NCBI GenBank assembly: GCA_964476375.1
Contig: CAYYZW010000217.1
Location: 1 to 64,000, forward strand
Source of the DNA: SAT2750 sp964476375
GTDB lineage: Bacteria; Planctomycetota; Planctomycetia; Pirellulales; Pirellulaceae
DNA: 64,000 bases
Direction: 5' to 3'
The notes under the pieces are model-generated. The model saw nothing but the letters and a program-made list of their open reading frames with translations. It was not told where the DNA came from and made no database searches. Within the stretch, counting starts at the first letter, position 1, and every line of letters begins with the position of its first letter. Positions 16,368 through 26,094 of this stretch are shown one piece after another. A program made the position numbers and the translations under genes.

Positions 16368-18680
16368 ATGAAGATCCGCCTGCTTGTCCCCCTGCTACTT
16401 GTTTCCGCCTGTATTCCCAGTTCCGTGGTAGCGGCACCGGTCATGAACAAGCTGACTCCCGTTGGCCTGCAGGCTGGCCAGGATGTTGTCCTCACGGTCG
16501 ATGGCACGGACCTGCTACCCAATCCTCGCCTGATCGCATCGTTCCCGATTGAAACTCAGCAGCTACAAGAAAACCCCACTGCCAACAAGGTTGTGCTGAA
16601 GCTGAGAATTCCCGCCAACGTCTCTGCCGGCATCCACACGATTCGCATCGCGTCGGACAGGGGCTCATCCAACTACCTGGCGATTGCCGTCGATCGGTTA
16701 CCACAGGAACCATTCGGGGAAAAAATTTCAGCGATCCCCATGGCAGCCAATGGTCAGCTGGCCGGGGGGGCCATTCTGAAAACACAATTTAACGGCACAA
16801 AGGGCATGCAGGTTGTCGTTGACGTGGAAGCCCGCAGGCTTGGCAGCATGGCCCGTCCGGTCGTTCGCCTCATCGATAGCCGGGGCACCCAGCTGGCCTG
16901 GAGCCCCCCCCAGGCTTCGCTCCAGGGAGACGCCCGCTGTGAAGTACAGCTTCCCGCCGATGGAACCTACACGATTCATCTGCACGACCTGCTTTACAAG
17001 GGTCCCCAGCCCGGCCACTTCCGGCTCAAGGTCGGCGAGCTCCAGTACGCCGACCGTCTGCACCCGATTGGCGTGCAGCGCGGCCAGTCCGCATCCGTCC
17101 AGCCGGTATCGACAAACCTGCCAGGGGGGCAGGGGATGACCATCACCGGCGAGAACCTCTCGGGACAGGCACTGGGCATCGGAACCAGCGGGTTGTTCAG
17201 TGGAACACGTCCACCTCTTGTCCTCAGCAACCATGTGGAAATTGTCGAGCTGGCTGGAGATGCCGAGAGCCTGCAGGACGCTCCACTCGCCCCGGTCGCC
17301 ATCAATGGACAGATCGACCGGGCCGGCCAGGTGGACAAGTACCGCCTGGCGGTCAAACCGGGGAGCACGCTCCGCTTTGACGTGCTGGCCAGCCGTTACG
17401 GTGCTGCGATCGACGGGGTGCTGGCCATTCTGGACGAACAGGGAAAACAACTTGCACGCAACGATGACCGCGGCGGCATCTCCGATCCGGGCCTGGATCT
17501 CACGGTGCCCGCCAATCTCAACCATGTCATTGTCCAGCTGGAGAATCTCAATAGAAGCGGGAGCCCGGGTCACGTTTACCGGATTTCAGTAGTGGACCTG
17601 GGCCAGCCGGACTTTACCATCAGCATGCCAACCAATCGCCTGGGCATTCCCGCCGGGGCAAGCCAGTCAATCAAGGTCCAGGTCGCGAGGCGAGGTTACA
17701 ACGGACCGATCCAGCTTTCGATTCCGGGGCTGCCAAGTGCCATCACGCTCAGTGGAACCACCATTCCTGCCGGCACCAACGTCGGACTGCTAGGTATCAC
17801 GGCGACATCGGGCGACCTGAGTCAGCTGGACATCCAGCTGCTGGGAAAAAGCGACGATGGGCAGCTTGCAAGACATGCCCAGTCGGCGGCAACAGCAGCA
17901 AGCCGTATTCAGCCCTGGTTACGAGACAACCTGGCCGTGAGTATCGTGGAAGCCGCCCCGATCAGTGCCAGCTGGTCCAGCCCTGCGAGCGGCCCCATCA
18001 TGCAGGGGAGCTTTTTCTCGCTGCCGGTCCAGCTAGCGCGAGGCGATGGGGTGGCGGGCAACGTTCGCTTCCGTCTCGAGACAACCCAGGTGATCCCCAA
18101 GAAGAAGGTAAAGCAAAACAAGAAGGACGTGATGGTTGACGACCTGGACCGGGCACTCAGGCTGGAGCAGCCCCCGATGCTGGATGCCGCCACGAACCAG
18201 GCTGTCCTGAAGCTATGGGTTCCTGTCGATCTGCCGATCCGCAACTGGGATCTTTCCGTGGTTGGCGAGCTCCTGGCGGCGGATAACAAGACCGTGGTTG
18301 CCTCGGTTGCTACCCCGGTAACAACGCTTGAAGCCCGTGTCCCCATGAAGATCACCCTCTCGAGCGAGGCCACGATCGAGGCACGGGCAGGGGACGGGGA
18401 GACCGGTCACCTGAAAGGAACGATCCAGCGGGAGGCCGGCTATGCGATCCCCGTCAGTGTGACCCTTCGAGGCCTCCCCGAGGGATACCCTGCCCCCAGC
18501 GTGGAGATCCCAGGCGACGTATCGGACTTTGACCTGGAAGTCCGTTTTCCTGAAAGTGCAAAGCCGATGGAACTAAAGAACATCCAGCTGGTGGGGGTCG
18601 TCACACCAGATCCAGCCAGGCAGGAGATCACTTTCAGCTCCAATGCCATCCCGGTAACGATCAAGGTCGTCGCGCCGTAG
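16368..18680 (+). CDS. Secreted multi-domain beta-sandwich protein (TIG/PPC-like)
   Basis: A 770-residue exported protein with a signal peptide at residues 1-23. It continues MNKLTPVGLQAGQDVVLTVDG, an IPT/TIG-like Ig domain opening. At about residues 305-410, INGQIDRAGQVDKYRLAVK to GHVYRISVVD resembles a bacterial pre-peptidase C-terminal (PPC) beta-sandwich. The C-terminal third is further Ig-like strands with no catalytic motif visible. In planctomycetes such proteins accompany secreted hydrolases and redox proteins. Here the sulfatase starts 42 bases downstream on the same strand, so the two are probably cotranscribed. Confidence 0.8.
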   Translation: MKIRLLVPLLLVSACIPSSVVAAPVMNKLTPVGLQAGQDVVLTVDGTDLLPNPRLIASFPIETQQLQENPTANKVVLKLRIPANVSAGIHTIRIASDRGSSNYLAIAVDRLPQEPFGEKISAIPMAANGQLAGGAILKTQFNGTKGMQVVVDVEARRLGSMARPVVRLIDSRGTQLAWSPPQASLQGDARCEVQLPADGTYTIHLHDLLYKGPQPGHFRLKVGELQYADRLHPIGVQRGQSASVQPVSTNLPGGQGMTITGENLSGQALGIGTSGLFSGTRPPLVLSNHVEIVELAGDAESLQDAPLAPVAINGQIDRAGQVDKYRLAVKPGSTLRFDVLASRYGAAIDGVLAILDEQGKQLARNDDRGGISDPGLDLTVPANLNHVIVQLENLNRSGSPGHVYRISVVDLGQPDFTISMPTNRLGIPAGASQSIKVQVARRGYNGPIQLSIPGLPSAITLSGTTIPAGTNVGLLGITATSGDLSQLDIQLLGKSDDGQLARHAQSAATAASRIQPWLRDNLAVSIVEAAPISASWSSPASGPIMQGSFFSLPVQLARGDGVAGNVRFRLETTQVIPKKKVKQNKKDVMVDDLDRALRLEQPPMLDAATNQAVLKLWVPVDLPIRNWDLSVVGELLAADNKTVVASVATPVTTLEARVPMKITLSSEATIEARAGDGETGHLKGTIQREAGYAIPVSVTLRGLPEGYPAPSVEIPGDVSDFDLEVRFPESAKPMELKNIQLVGVVTPDPARQEITFSSNAIPVTIKVVAP

Positions 18681-18722
18681 AGATCGATTCACTTCCTTTT
18701 TTCCTGGCACACGAGATTCACC

Positions 18723-20840
18723 ATGAAGTACCTACTTTCCATCCTGTTGACCTTGAGTATTCTCCTGGGCCTTGCCAGCCCCGCTTCCGCCGCGGATGAG
18801 AAACGGCCCAATATTCTCTTCATCATGTCCGATGACCACGCGTACCAGGCCATCAGTGCCTATGGCAGCGTGGTCAACAAGACACCCAACCTGGACCGGA
18901 TTGCCCGGGATGGGATGCGTTTTGACCGCTGCTATGTGACCAACTCGATCTGTGGACCCTCGCGGGCGGTGATCCTGACCGGCAAGTACAGCCACCTGAA
19001 CGGCTTCGTTCGTAACGGCAACACATTCAACGGGAAGCAGCAGACGGTCGCCAAGCTGCTGCAAAAAGTCGGCTACGAGACAGCGGTGGTAGGAAAGTGG
19101 CACTTGAGAAGTGACCCCACCGGGTTTGACTACTGGCACGTGCTCATTGGGCAAGGCCCTTATTACAATCCCCCGATGAAAACACCGGAGGGCGTGGTGA
19201 ACCATACCGGTTACACCACGGATATCATTACCGACCAGGCACTTGATTACCTCAAGGACAAGCGGGACAAGGAGAAGCCATTCTTCCTGATGTACCAGCA
19301 CAAGGCTCCACATCGGAACTGGCAGCCGGGACCAAAATACCTCAACAAGTACGACGATGTGACCATTCCGGAGCCGGCAACCCTGTATGACGACTACTCG
19401 GGTCGTGGTTCGGCGGCCTCCAGCCAGGCGATGACGATCGAGCGGCATCTCTCTCCCAACGACCTCAAGCTGGTTCCACAGCGGGGCCTGACTGACGAGC
19501 AGAAGAAGGTCTGGCACAAGGCCTACGACCCGAAGAACAAGGTCTTCTCAGATGCCAAGCTGGAGGGACGGGCACTGACAAAATGGAAGTACCAGCGGTA
19601 TGTGAAGGACTACCTCCGCTGCATTGATTCTGTTGATGAAAACGTGGGACGGGTGCTGGATTACCTTGACGAGTCAGGGCTGGCAGAAAACACCGTTGTC
19701 TTTTACACCTCGGACCAGGGATGGTACCTGGGAGAACATGGCTGGTACGACAAGCGCTGGATGTACGAGGAGTCATTCCGCACGCCACTGATGGTTCGCT
19801 GGCCAGGCGTGACGAAACCCGGGAGTGTCGACCGGCATCTTGCCATGAACCTGGATTTTGCCGAAACGTTTCTGCAGATCGCGGGTGCGGAGATCCCCGG
19901 GGACATGCAGGGCCTGGGGCTCAAGCCGATCCTGGCCCAGGAGGAACCAGCCGACTGGCGAAAGAGCATCTACTATCACTACTACGAGTTTCCCGGAGCG
20001 CACTCGGTCCAGAAACACTACGGTGTCCGCACCGACCGCTACAAGCTGATTAACTTTTATGAGCTTGGCGAGTGGGAACTGTTTGACCTGGAGAAGGACC
20101 CCAACGAGCTCCTGAGCGTTTACTCGGATCCCGCTTACGACAAGACGATCAAGGAACTGGAGACTGAACTGGAGCGGCTGCGCGAGCAATACAAGGATGA
20201 TGGCACGGTCGTTGATTTTGGCACGCTGCAAGCAGCCAAGGTCAAGCAGCAGCTGGTCAAGCGGTTTAACTTTGCCGATCCTGAAAACGAACTGACCGGG
20301 GGAAAGGTCGTCCCGGGACACAAGGGCCGTGCCCTGGAGCTGACGGGCACCGGGGCCGTGTACAAGGTGGACAGCAGTAACCCTCGCAACCCGGCACTCA
20401 AGCCAATCGTGCTCGGTGGCTGGGTCTACCCGCAAAAAGAGACCGGGGTAATCCTGGCCCAGGGCGGGGAGGGCCAGGGCTACAGTCTTTACCTCCAGGC
20501 CGGGGCACCGGTTTTTGCCGTGCGTAACTCAAGTAGCCTGAAACAGCTGGTAGGGCCGAAAATTCCGCTGGAAAAATGGACGCACCTGGTCGTGGTTCTT
20601 GCGGCCGATGGCACTGGTACGCTTTACCTGGACGGCAAGCCAGCCGGGAAGCCGGCCAAGCTGCACCTGGTCGGCAGCCAGCCTGCGGACAATCTCAACC
20701 TGGGTGCCGACTCAGGCTCGCTGGTCGGAGAATATGACAACCCACTGCCTTTTGTCGGCAAGCTGGAGGACGTGCGGCTTTACTGGGGTACGTTACGTCC
20801 CAAGCTGATCCCCGCCTGGTCCCAGCCACCAGGGGAGTGA
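18723..20840 (+). CDS. Secreted type I sulfatase with C-terminal LamG-like domain
   Basis: A 705-residue sulfatase with a signal peptide at residues 1-23. NILFIMSDDH near residue 30 supplies metal-binding aspartates. ICGPSRAVILTGKY near residue 77 is the CxPSR signature whose Cys becomes formylglycine. VGKWHL near residue 120, KAPHRNW near 197 and YTSDQGWYLGEHGWYDK near 335 complete the active site. The S1 domain ends near residue 510. Residues ~520-700 resemble a concanavalin/LamG domain (LGGWVYPQKETGVILAQGG, LYLDGKPAG, NLNLGADSGS) that could bind polysaccharide. The likely target is a sulfated algal or animal glycan. The SUMF1-domain protein at 51255 lacks the cysteines needed to activate it. 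Confidence 0.93.
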   Translation: MKYLLSILLTLSILLGLASPASAADEKRPNILFIMSDDHAYQAISAYGSVVNKTPNLDRIARDGMRFDRCYVTNSICGPSRAVILTGKYSHLNGFVRNGNTFNGKQQTVAKLLQKVGYETAVVGKWHLRSDPTGFDYWHVLIGQGPYYNPPMKTPEGVVNHTGYTTDIITDQALDYLKDKRDKEKPFFLMYQHKAPHRNWQPGPKYLNKYDDVTIPEPATLYDDYSGRGSAASSQAMTIERHLSPNDLKLVPQRGLTDEQKKVWHKAYDPKNKVFSDAKLEGRALTKWKYQRYVKDYLRCIDSVDENVGRVLDYLDESGLAENTVVFYTSDQGWYLGEHGWYDKRWMYEESFRTPLMVRWPGVTKPGSVDRHLAMNLDFAETFLQIAGAEIPGDMQGLGLKPILAQEEPADWRKSIYYHYYEFPGAHSVQKHYGVRTDRYKLINFYELGEWELFDLEKDPNELLSVYSDPAYDKTIKELETELERLREQYKDDGTVVDFGTLQAAKVKQQLVKRFNFADPENELTGGKVVPGHKGRALELTGTGAVYKVDSSNPRNPALKPIVLGGWVYPQKETGVILAQGGEGQGYSLYLQAGAPVFAVRNSSSLKQLVGPKIPLEKWTHLVVVLAADGTGTLYLDGKPAGKPAKLHLVGSQPADNLNLGADSGSLVGEYDNPLPFVGKLEDVRLYWGTLRPKLIPAWSQPPGE

Positions 20841-20849
20841 CGGTAATCC

Positions 20850-21848
20850 TTACTTCACATCGGTGTAGGAAAATGCCTGCCTGGTGCTTTCCCTGGGCCA
20901 GGGCTTTCCATCCACCTCGATGTAGGGATAGACGAAGTAGTTCAGTGGCGGGCCGGCCTGTCGAGGAACCAGCTCGATGTCACGGCCTGTCGTGAAGCTC
21001 ACCCGATCCTCCGTGAGATTACCGAAGTAGTATTCTTTCATATCCGGATGCTTGTCCGCCTCGGAAATATCGACCGGAACCCAGCCTCGCCGAGCCGTGT
21101 GAAAGAGAGCCCAGCAGTGGTAGCCACCGATCGTCCCTTCCCCTCGCTGCGGGGGAAGCGGAAAGCCGATCTCAAAGCGGGCCGGCAATCCCCTTGAGCG
21201 TGCCCAGGAAATAAACAGGCTGTGGAAATCCGTGCAGTTACCGAACTGGCTGTCGCAGACCCAGAGCACATCGCCATTGCCATAACCCGGCTGGGACTTG
21301 TCATAGCGAACGTGCTGATCAACGCGATCATAGAGCAGGCGGGCGACCAGAAGCGGATCGGTGGCAAACTCCACACCGGCCAGTAAATCCAGCGGCTTGC
21401 CGGCCAGGGGGACCTTCTGGTTGGCCGACAGGTAGAGCTGCTTTTGATCGGCCGAGAGCCGGGTCCGGCTGGAGACACCGTCCAGCGCCTGGACCTCCTT
21501 TCGCCGGACCAGGTAGGACGTGTGAAAGGCCAGGTTTCCGGATCCCGGGCAGGTGGTTTCAAAGTAAAGGATCCTGTTGCCATGAACCCTGTCCGTATGG
21601 ATCTGTCCCCTGGCAGGCAGGTCCATCTTGAGGGACCTGATCCGCTGGTGGCCATTGGTTTGTGGAACAGGAAGCCAGACCTGCACCTTCTCCCCGGCGG
21701 GTAAATCGAGGAGCGTGGCCCCGTAATTCAGCTGGAAGGTCCTGGCGGGCGCCCGACCCGGCCGTAATGACTTCACCTCGTCCGCATCCAGCGGCAAAAC
21801 AGTCAGTGGAAACGCCACGATCAACAAAGCGTGCAGGATTGTTCTCAT
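20850..21848 (-). CDS. Secreted transglutaminase-like cysteine protease-fold protein
   Basis: About 333 residues from ATG 21848 (MRTILHALLIVAFPLTV), a clear signal peptide; a longer frame begins at 21938 but adds unlikely residues. The transglutaminase core shows the triad region: FGNCTDFHSLFISWARSRGLPAR with the Cys, IGGYHCWALFH with the His, and GWVPVDISEADKHP with the Asp. The N-terminal half is beta-rich (VQVWLPVPQTNGHQRI). Such proteins are thought to cleave or cross-link peptides outside the cytoplasm. It converges on the sulfatase with 9 bases between stops. Confidence 0.85.
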   Translation of the reverse strand: MRTILHALLIVAFPLTVLPLDADEVKSLRPGRAPARTFQLNYGATLLDLPAGEKVQVWLPVPQTNGHQRIRSLKMDLPARGQIHTDRVHGNRILYFETTCPGSGNLAFHTSYLVRRKEVQALDGVSSRTRLSADQKQLYLSANQKVPLAGKPLDLLAGVEFATDPLLVARLLYDRVDQHVRYDKSQPGYGNGDVLWVCDSQFGNCTDFHSLFISWARSRGLPARFEIGFPLPPQRGEGTIGGYHCWALFHTARRGWVPVDISEADKHPDMKEYYFGNLTEDRVSFTTGRDIELVPRQAGPPLNYFVYPYIEVDGKPWPRESTRQAFSYTDVK

Positions 21849-22055
21849 CAGCCCCGTTCTTCCCCGGGTGACATGACAGCCGACTCGATAAAATACGCTT
21901 GTGACCATGATGGATCCTTTCGCTGAACTCTTGATCATGTACCAACGAGCTTCCAGGGGAAAGCCCCTCTCTCCCGGCAGAAACAGTCATGATGGAAAGC
22001 CATCCCTTCGCCACACATCCAGCGGTTTATCCGCCAGCTGGCTGATTTCACGACC

Positions 22056-22253
22056 CTAGCGGCCCTGCATCCAGAGCAGAAACAGGACCAGCAGCGCGAA
22101 CATGGCCGTGATAATGATCTGGGGCCACCAGCTGCTCAGCCGCCGCACACGGATTCTCCGTATCACCGCACCACAGTGCGGGCACTTGCTGCGGAGGGGA
22201 CGCTCGAGAACCTCCCCGCACTTGCTGCACTGCATGGTCTCGCTGCGCGGCAT
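22056..22253 (-). CDS. Small zinc-ribbon protein with C-terminal membrane anchor
   Basis: 65 residues: CSKC near residue 9, CPHC near residue 24 (a four-Cys zinc ribbon), an Arg-rich stretch, and a hydrophobic tail IIITAMFALLVLFLLWM. The start overlaps the stop of the upstream sugar-isomerase gene as TAATG, indicating translational coupling and supporting a real gene despite its size. Function is unknown; it would be a tail-anchored protein with the ribbon in the cytoplasm. Confidence 0.75.
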   Translation of the reverse strand: MPRSETMQCSKCGEVLERPLRSKCPHCGAVIRRIRVRRLSSWWPQIIITAMFALLVLFLLWMQGR

Positions 22254-23215
22254 TAGCGGGCTCCCTGGTCGGCCATGGCCTTGCGAACAGAAGCTCGCAT
22301 TTTCTCCAGGCCAGTACGGGCCACCTCCAGGGCATCCTGCTCCCAGTAAGTGCGATTAAACAGCTCCAGTGAGAGCATCCCGCGAAAACCGTTCCTGTGG
22401 ATCGTCTGCAGGATGGTGCTTGTCGGTGCCACACCGTCACCCATGTGGACCCGGTCCGCGTCCGAGATGGTCTCCCGGGGTGGTTCAGCCGGGTAATCAT
22501 TGACATGGAACACATGGACCCTCTTGCTGTTGATCAGCTCCAGTCCCTGGAAATCCGAGCCTCCCTTGTAGATGTGATAGATATCCAGCAGCATGCAGGC
22601 GTCCGGGTGGCCGCTCTCCACCGCAACGAACATCAGCTCACCAAGCCGGTGGATCGACTTGGAGAAACCCCACAGCTCCAGCTGCGGAGTCACCCCTTCC
22701 TGTGTGCCCACCTCCAACAGGTCCCGGTAACGCGCGGCCGCCTTGAAAAGGTCCAGGCCTTCCTGGTTGGTCGCCCCGGCCGGGGGCGCGGCAATCCTCG
22801 TTCCTCCGATTGCCTTGACCAGCTTCATATCGCGCCGTGCCACCTCCAGGGCCTCGGCCCGCTTCTGGTCATCATCCACAATCCAGTTGGCAAACCCGAT
22901 TGCACTCTCGACCGTGATCCCCAGCTCCTCGATCCGGCTCTTGAGCTTGTCGAGATTTCCCCCCTTGTCCACGAACGCCTGGATATCCCGGATCCACGGT
23001 TCAATCGCATCGTAACCCGCCCTGGCGGTCAGCTCGACCTGCTCATCAAACGCCAGTTTCTGACCACGAATGGTGCTGGTGTTGAAGCAGTAGCCAAACG
23101 GTTCCTGCTCCGATCGCTTGGAACGCCGGGGGGCTGCATCAACGGCACTGGCGACCGTTCCCACGGTCAGGGCTGCGGTTGCCAGTGCCTCTCGACGATT
23201 CATCATGGCAGTCAT
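22253..23215 (-). CDS. Tat-exported sugar phosphate isomerase/epimerase-like TIM barrel
   Basis: 320 residues with a twin-arginine signal (MNRREALATAALTVGTVASA). The AP-endonuclease-2/xylose-isomerase-like barrel follows: FDEQVELTARAGYDAIEPW near residue 58, the metal-site segments PQLELWGFSKS and CMLLDIYHIYKGG, and VHVFHVNDYP. A good GGAAGGG lies 8 bases before ATG 23215. In planctomycetes this family travels with Tat-exported oxidoreductases in operons for sugar or sugar-acid catabolism, as here: the PQQ protein lies 27 bases upstream. Confidence 0.88.
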   Translation of the reverse strand: MTAMMNRREALATAALTVGTVASAVDAAPRRSKRSEQEPFGYCFNTSTIRGQKLAFDEQVELTARAGYDAIEPWIRDIQAFVDKGGNLDKLKSRIEELGITVESAIGFANWIVDDDQKRAEALEVARRDMKLVKAIGGTRIAAPPAGATNQEGLDLFKAAARYRDLLEVGTQEGVTPQLELWGFSKSIHRLGELMFVAVESGHPDACMLLDIYHIYKGGSDFQGLELINSKRVHVFHVNDYPAEPPRETISDADRVHMGDGVAPTSTILQTIHRNGFRGMLSLELFNRTYWEQDALEVARTGLEKMRASVRKAMADQGAR

Positions 23216-23242
23216 TTCGTTTTCCCTTCCTGGTCTGGCTAC

Positions 23243-24625
23243 TTACTCATCCTGCGTGGCCAGGCTGTAACAGATAATTTCACGATCATTTCGAAGGTAA
23301 ATACTCCGGTTGGCAAAGGCCGGGTGCGACCAGACCAACAGCCGGCCTGCCACGCGGTGGGTCGGCTCGATCAGCCGTGCCCGGCTTACCTCATCGTAAC
23401 CCTCCGGGGTGAGCCTGGCGATAATCACATCCCCCAGGTCATTGACCAGGAAGAACCTATCCCGGTGCTTGACGGTAAACACATTGGCCCAGCTGGCGGG
23501 CCGCGAACCGGTCGACGGGGCAAAGCTGGTCCAGAGCCTCTCCCCATCCGCCAGGCGGGCACAGATGTACCTGCCATTCTGTCCGCAGGCATAGATGTGG
23601 CCATCCTCTAAAAAAGCTGTGTTCATAACACCCCCGATACCCCGGGCCGTGTTACCTCGCCAGAGTAACTCGGCCGACCTGCCCCCGCGGGCCACCTCGA
23701 TACAGGCCGAAACACGATTGAAACTCATCATGTAAATGCGATTGCCATCCACCACCGGATGGCCGATCGACATGCCATAAGTCGGCTTCACGTCCACCGA
23801 CCAGTAGACCTCGCCGGTCACAGGATTGAGCCCCTCCACCCCATCGCCGTGCCAGATCAGTAACTGCCGGCTGCCGGCGACCTGGTGGATGATCGGCGGG
23901 CAGTAGCCGGGCTGGGTCGCGGAAAGGGCTCGCCAGAGCTCCTTCCCGGTCCGCTTGTCAAAGGCCACGCAGGTGGTCCCCTTGCCCCCCACCACGCAGA
24001 TCAGTTTCTCTCCATCCACAAGAGGATGGGCAGCGGTCCCCCACTCGGGGATTTTCAACCCGTAGTCCTTCTTGAAGTCCCGTTTCCAGACCACCGATCC
24101 GTCCTTCACGGCAAGGCAGAAAAGATCTCCCTCGGCCCCCAGGACATAGACGCGGTCACCGTCCACCGTCGGCGTCACGCGGGGACCAATCGCATAGGCA
24201 GCCACCGTCGTGTAAGGACAGTCCCACTGGTACGACCAGATCTTCTTTCCGCTGCTCTCCTCCAGGCAGACCACCCGCTCCTTACCCGGCAGCAGCTTGC
24301 GGAGGAAGTTCACGTTGCGCGGAGGTGGGCCATCATGCAGGATCTTGGCCGTGGCCAGGTCCACATCGCCGGCCAGCCGGTCCATGACAAACACCCGTCC
24401 GTCGGCAACAGCCGGCCCCGAGTATCCACCACCCAGCTCGGCTTTCCATCGCAGCGGCGGGCCATCCTCTGGAAACCGCTCCAGGATGCCATCCTCCCGC
24501 CAGACCGCATCGCGGGCCGGGCCAAGCCACTGCGGCCAGTCATCGGCCGCCACCGGTGAAAGAAAAGCAAGACAGACCGGCACCACGAGCGCCCCTGCCA
24601 GCCCGTTCCAGTTCAGATTCCACAC
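23243..24625 (-). CDS. Exported PQQ-like beta-propeller protein
   Basis: About 460 residues from GTG 24625, which has GGAGGAA 7 bases upstream; this decides the start over a longer frame that would overlap the previous gene. A signal peptide (LAGALVVPVCLAFLSPVAADD) is followed by DDWPQWLGPARDAVW, the usual planctomycete outer-membrane-quinoprotein-like opening. Propeller blades repeat as VYVLGAEGDLFCLAVKDGSVVWKRDF, CVAFDKRTGKELWRA and NPVTGEVYWSVDV. It may be a PQQ dehydrogenase or a non-catalytic BamB-like scaffold; I cannot tell. It is the second gene of a leftward operon. Confidence 0.88.
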   Translation of the reverse strand: MWNLNWNGLAGALVVPVCLAFLSPVAADDWPQWLGPARDAVWREDGILERFPEDGPPLRWKAELGGGYSGPAVADGRVFVMDRLAGDVDLATAKILHDGPPPRNVNFLRKLLPGKERVVCLEESSGKKIWSYQWDCPYTTVAAYAIGPRVTPTVDGDRVYVLGAEGDLFCLAVKDGSVVWKRDFKKDYGLKIPEWGTAAHPLVDGEKLICVVGGKGTTCVAFDKRTGKELWRALSATQPGYCPPIIHQVAGSRQLLIWHGDGVEGLNPVTGEVYWSVDVKPTYGMSIGHPVVDGNRIYMMSFNRVSACIEVARGGRSAELLWRGNTARGIGGVMNTAFLEDGHIYACGQNGRYICARLADGERLWTSFAPSTGSRPASWANVFTVKHRDRFFLVNDLGDVIIARLTPEGYDEVSRARLIEPTHRVAGRLLVWSHPAFANRSIYLRNDREIICYSLATQDE

Positions 24626-24647
24626 GCCGGGGTTCCTCCGGGGCAAC

Positions 24648-25931
24648 CTAGATCGTCGGCAACTCGTAGCCCTTGCGGTATTCCCGGCTGAGCAGCTGGT
24701 TGGCCTGCTCGTCCCCAACAAAGGTCTCCGACTTGGGGTCAAACTCCAGTCGTCGACCGGTCCGGTAGGCGATATTGCCAAGGTGGCAGAGCATTGCCGA
24801 GTAGTGACCTTCCTCGATATCCGCCACCAGCTTTTCCTGCTCCCGGCTCTTCACGCAATCGATGAAGTTCTGGTAATGCGCCGGGGAGTCGTTCCATTTC
24901 TCTTCAAAAGAGGGGCCCGCCTCGTTCTTGTAAAACACGCGGTAGCCATCCCGGTCGACCATCAGGTATCCCTTGTCGCCGAAAATAATATTGTCATTGT
25001 CGAGCCGGTGCCCTTGCTGGCGGTAGGGAGTAAAGTCCCGCTGCTCAAACACGTAGAGCAGCTCGTCATACTCCCAGGTGACGACCATGCTGTCAGGCGT
25101 CTGCTGTGCATCCCCGCGAGATCCGAGCTTGGCACCACTGCAGCTGACCGCATTGGGAGCCTTCAGCCCCAGGGCCCAGCGGCCGAGGTCAATCTGGTGC
25201 ACGCCATCGTTGCCAAGATCGCCAGTCCCGTAGTTCCACATCCAGTGCCAGCTGGAATGGAAATGGTTCCGATTAAAGGGGCGGTTTGGTGCCGGGCCCA
25301 GCCAGAGGTCATAATCGCCCCCCGACGGTACCGGGCTATCCTCACGAATTGGCAACCGGCCACGCCGCTGGTATTTGATCGCCTTGACCATCATCGGAGT
25401 GCCGATCACACCCTCCTTGACCAGTTGCCAGGCCTTCTTGTAATGGGGTGCCGATCGCAGGTTTGTCCCATGCTGGACAATTCGCTTGTACTTGCGAGCC
25501 GCCTGGACCGAGAGACGGCCCTCGCTGACGTTGTGCGAGCAGGGCTTTTCCACGTAGACATCCTTCCCCGCCAGGCAGGAATGGATCGTCACCGGGGCAT
25601 GCCAGTGATCGGGCGTGGCCACCACCAGTGCGTCAATGTCCTTTCGCTCAAGCAGTGTTCGGAAATCTGTCACCGACTCGGGGCGACGCCCGGAAATATC
25701 CTGGATTTTCTCGCAGAGCGCCCCGGCGCGGTTCTGGTCCACATCACAGATGGCCGCCACCTGGCTATCCGGAAGCCGGGAAAACCAGCTGGCCAGCGAA
25801 CTCCCCCGGCCGCAGCCGAGCACTGCCACGGTGACTGTCTCACTGGCGGCGGCCCTGGCCGTTTGAACCTGACTGGCAGCGATCGCTCCCACGGCGCCTC
25901 CCACGAACGTACGGCGGTTGATTCCGGCCAT
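24648..25931 (-). CDS. Tat-exported Gfo/Idh/MocA-family oxidoreductase
   Basis: 427 residues with a Tat signal (MAGINRRTFVGGAVGAIAA). The Rossmann motif is VAVLGCGRGSSLA, the second conserved segment is VVATPDHWHAP, and the EKP motif is VYVEKPCSHN. GTGDLGNDGVHQIDLGRWALG carries the conserved His near residue 245. GGGAGAAAG lies about 9 bases before the ATG. It is the first gene of a leftward operon with a PQQ propeller, a TIM-barrel isomerase and a zinc-ribbon protein, which suggests extracytoplasmic oxidation and rearrangement of a sugar. It resembles the protein at 59551. Confidence 0.92.
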   Translation of the reverse strand: MAGINRRTFVGGAVGAIAASQVQTARAAASETVTVAVLGCGRGSSLASWFSRLPDSQVAAICDVDQNRAGALCEKIQDISGRRPESVTDFRTLLERKDIDALVVATPDHWHAPVTIHSCLAGKDVYVEKPCSHNVSEGRLSVQAARKYKRIVQHGTNLRSAPHYKKAWQLVKEGVIGTPMMVKAIKYQRRGRLPIREDSPVPSGGDYDLWLGPAPNRPFNRNHFHSSWHWMWNYGTGDLGNDGVHQIDLGRWALGLKAPNAVSCSGAKLGSRGDAQQTPDSMVVTWEYDELLYVFEQRDFTPYRQQGHRLDNDNIIFGDKGYLMVDRDGYRVFYKNEAGPSFEEKWNDSPAHYQNFIDCVKSREQEKLVADIEEGHYSAMLCHLGNIAYRTGRRLEFDPKSETFVGDEQANQLLSREYRKGYELPTI

Positions 25932-26094
25932 TGGTCTTTCTCCCTGCTGGGGGTAAACGGATCCTTTTCTGTCGCGGCTGCATCGTAGCCCAGCAGCCCG
26001 GCAGATTCAACAAAACCGGCCGTGGACTGGCCTGCTGATCCGCCGGCGCGGTATTCTGGCAACTGGTTCCTTCTCCTCACAAAAATAGTCCGCC

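Noticed and set aside
22397..23611. A 404-codon plus-strand frame
   Set aside because: It is antisense to the sugar isomerase and PQQ genes, both with convincing signals and motifs.
24297..25988. A 563-codon plus-strand frame
   Set aside because: It is antisense to the Tat-type oxidoreductase and the PQQ gene and has no recognisable domain.
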